NCBI RefSeq assembly: GCF_900110835.1
Contig: NZ_FOJG01000001.1
Coordinates: 2,387,499-2,451,498, forward strand
DNA length: 64,000 nt
Direction: 5' to 3'
Origin: Chitinophaga arvensicola
GTDB lineage: Bacteria; Bacteroidota; Bacteroidia; Chitinophagales; Chitinophagaceae
Position numbers and translations under genes: made by a program. Under the pieces are notes generated by a model, which did no database searches, had not been told where the DNA came from, and saw only the letters and a program-made list of their open reading frames with translations. Numbering within the stretch: the first letter of the stretch is position 1; every line of letters begins with the position of its first letter. This document shows positions 63,293 to 64,000 of this stretch, in pieces.

Positions 63293-64000
63293 CTAAAACA
63301 CGATCGTCTTATTTCCGTGGAGGATCACCCGGTTATCGATATGCGATTTTACGGCGCGGGTGAGCACCTGTCGTTCAATATCACGTCCCAGCATCACCAG
63401 GTCTTCCACCCGGTGTTTATGGCTTACCCTGGCCACATCCTGTTCAATAATGGGGCCTTCGTCCAGCTCATTGGTGACATAGTGCGCGGTAGCGCCAATC
63501 AGTTTTACACCTCTCGTATAGGCGTTGAGGTAAGGTCTTGCACCTGCAAAAGCTGGTAAAAAGGAGTGATGGATATTGATGATGCGTTGAGGATAGTGGC
63601 TCACAAACTGTGGCGACAGGATCTGCATATACCTGGCCAGCACCGTGAAATCAACCGCGTGTTCTTCCAGGAGGCGAACAGCGGCGCGTTCCTGTAATGC
63701 TTTGTTGTCCTGGTTTACGGGCAGGTAATGAAACGGGATATCCAGCGCGGTGCATTCTTTTTCCAGGGAAGGGTGATTCGAGATCACGAGCGGGATATCT
63801 ACGGACAGCTCACCGCTTTTCCATCTCCATAATAATTCCAGCAAACAATGATCGTAGGCAGATACCATGATGGCCATCCGTTTCCGACGATCACTGTAAT
63901 CTATTTTCCATTCCATTTGTAACGGCGTGGCTACCTGTTCCTGAAAAGCCGCTTCCAGTGCGGATTTATCAAGGTGCTCTACCTGGAATTCCATGCGCAT
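63293..64000 (-). CDS. purU: Formyltetrahydrofolate deformylase (N-terminus beyond window)
   Basis: PurU hydrolyses 10-formyltetrahydrofolate to formate and tetrahydrofolate. The visible 235 residues lack most of the N-terminal ACT domain, so the gene continues past 64000; the Met at the edge (MRMEFQV) corresponds to an internal position of the family. The formyltransferase fold shows IMVSAYDHCLLELLWRW, DFTVLARYMQILSP and the catalytic Asn-His-Asp set in IINIHHSFLPAF and VTNELDEGPIIEQD. Family length is about 280 residues. Confidence 0.93.
   Translation of the reverse strand: MRMEFQVEHLDKSALEAAFQEQVATPLQMEWKIDYSDRRKRMAIMVSAYDHCLLELLWRWKSGELSVDIPLVISNHPSLEKECTALDIPFHYLPVNQDNKALQERAAVRLLEEHAVDFTVLARYMQILSPQFVSHYPQRIINIHHSFLPAFAGARPYLNAYTRGVKLIGATAHYVTNELDEGPIIEQDVARVSHKHRVEDLVMLGRDIERQVLTRAVKSHIDNRVILHGNKTIVF

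Noticed and set aside
1..64000. CRISPR arrays, insertion sequences, prophage, tRNA or rRNA genes
   Set aside because: No regularly spaced repeats, transposase or integrase frames, or cloverleaf/rRNA-like segments were seen on either strand; tRNA detection by eye is weak, so a covariance scan would be needed to exclude one.

Overview
The window looks like chromosome of a Chitinophaga-type member of the Bacteroidota. Supporting signs are promoters of the TTTG / TAnnTTTG kind, weak or absent Shine-Dalgarno sequences, FecI/FecR/TonB-receptor trios, DUF2851 and DUF4954 proteins, bestrophin and MarR/AraC regulators of Bacteroidota flavour. No rRNA, tRNA, CRISPR array, insertion sequence or prophage was seen. 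Most of the window is ordinary core or metabolic sequence. One AT-rich islet at about 37.75-39.2 kb looks acquired.

Layout. 1-250: a SAM-I riboswitch with its own promoter and terminator on the minus strand, controlling a gene beyond the left edge. 0.3-4.1 kb: DUF2851, OsmC, an outer-membrane protein and lipoyl synthase. 4.5-10.2 kb: a tripartite RND efflux operon (TolC, adaptor, pump). 10.2-15 kb: SdpI-like and AsmA-like membrane proteins, a SpoU/TrmH RNA methylase and an AraC regulator. 15.3-18.7 kb: class Ia ribonucleotide reductase, nrdB then nrdA. 19.2-23.1 kb: a two-gene ABC exporter, an FMN reductase and a 517-residue protein of unknown function. 23.2-28.7 kb: a leucine operon leuC-methyltransferase-leuD-leuB-leuA. 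28.8-29.9 kb: a small lipoprotein and a VanX-like dipeptidase. 30.0-35.8 kb: an oxidative L-fucose pathway (two SDRs, FAH-family hydrolase, mutarotase, lactonase-type amidohydrolase, FucP) with an orphan lipoprotein inside and no recognisable fuconate dehydratase. 35.9-37.7 kb: an MbnP/MbnH-like pair. 37.75-39.14 kb: an AT-rich three-gene module read as toxin-antitoxin-SecB-like chaperone. 39.4-44.1 kb: Tag glycosylase, DUF4954 and GlmS. 44.4-50.3 kb: S9 peptidase, histidine phosphatase, MgtE, bestrophin and a SET-domain protein. 50.4-56.4 kb: a MarR regulator with two nested palindromic operators heading a complete hutHUIG histidine operon. 56.4-63.2 kb: a CHAD protein and a FecI-FecR-TonB receptor-TIG lipoprotein set. 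The right edge cuts formyltetrahydrofolate deformylase.

Best leads: (1) the toxin-antitoxin-chaperone module; (2) the trans-aconitate-methyltransferase-like gene inside the leucine operon, which suggests methylation or repair of an isopropylmalate-related acid; (3) the MbnP/MbnH pair without methanobactin genes, whose first start codon lies in the arm of a terminator-like hairpin; (4) a MarR-type regulator for histidine use; (5) a fucose cluster lacking its dehydratase. Functional names are from reading the sequences by eye; no database search was possible.
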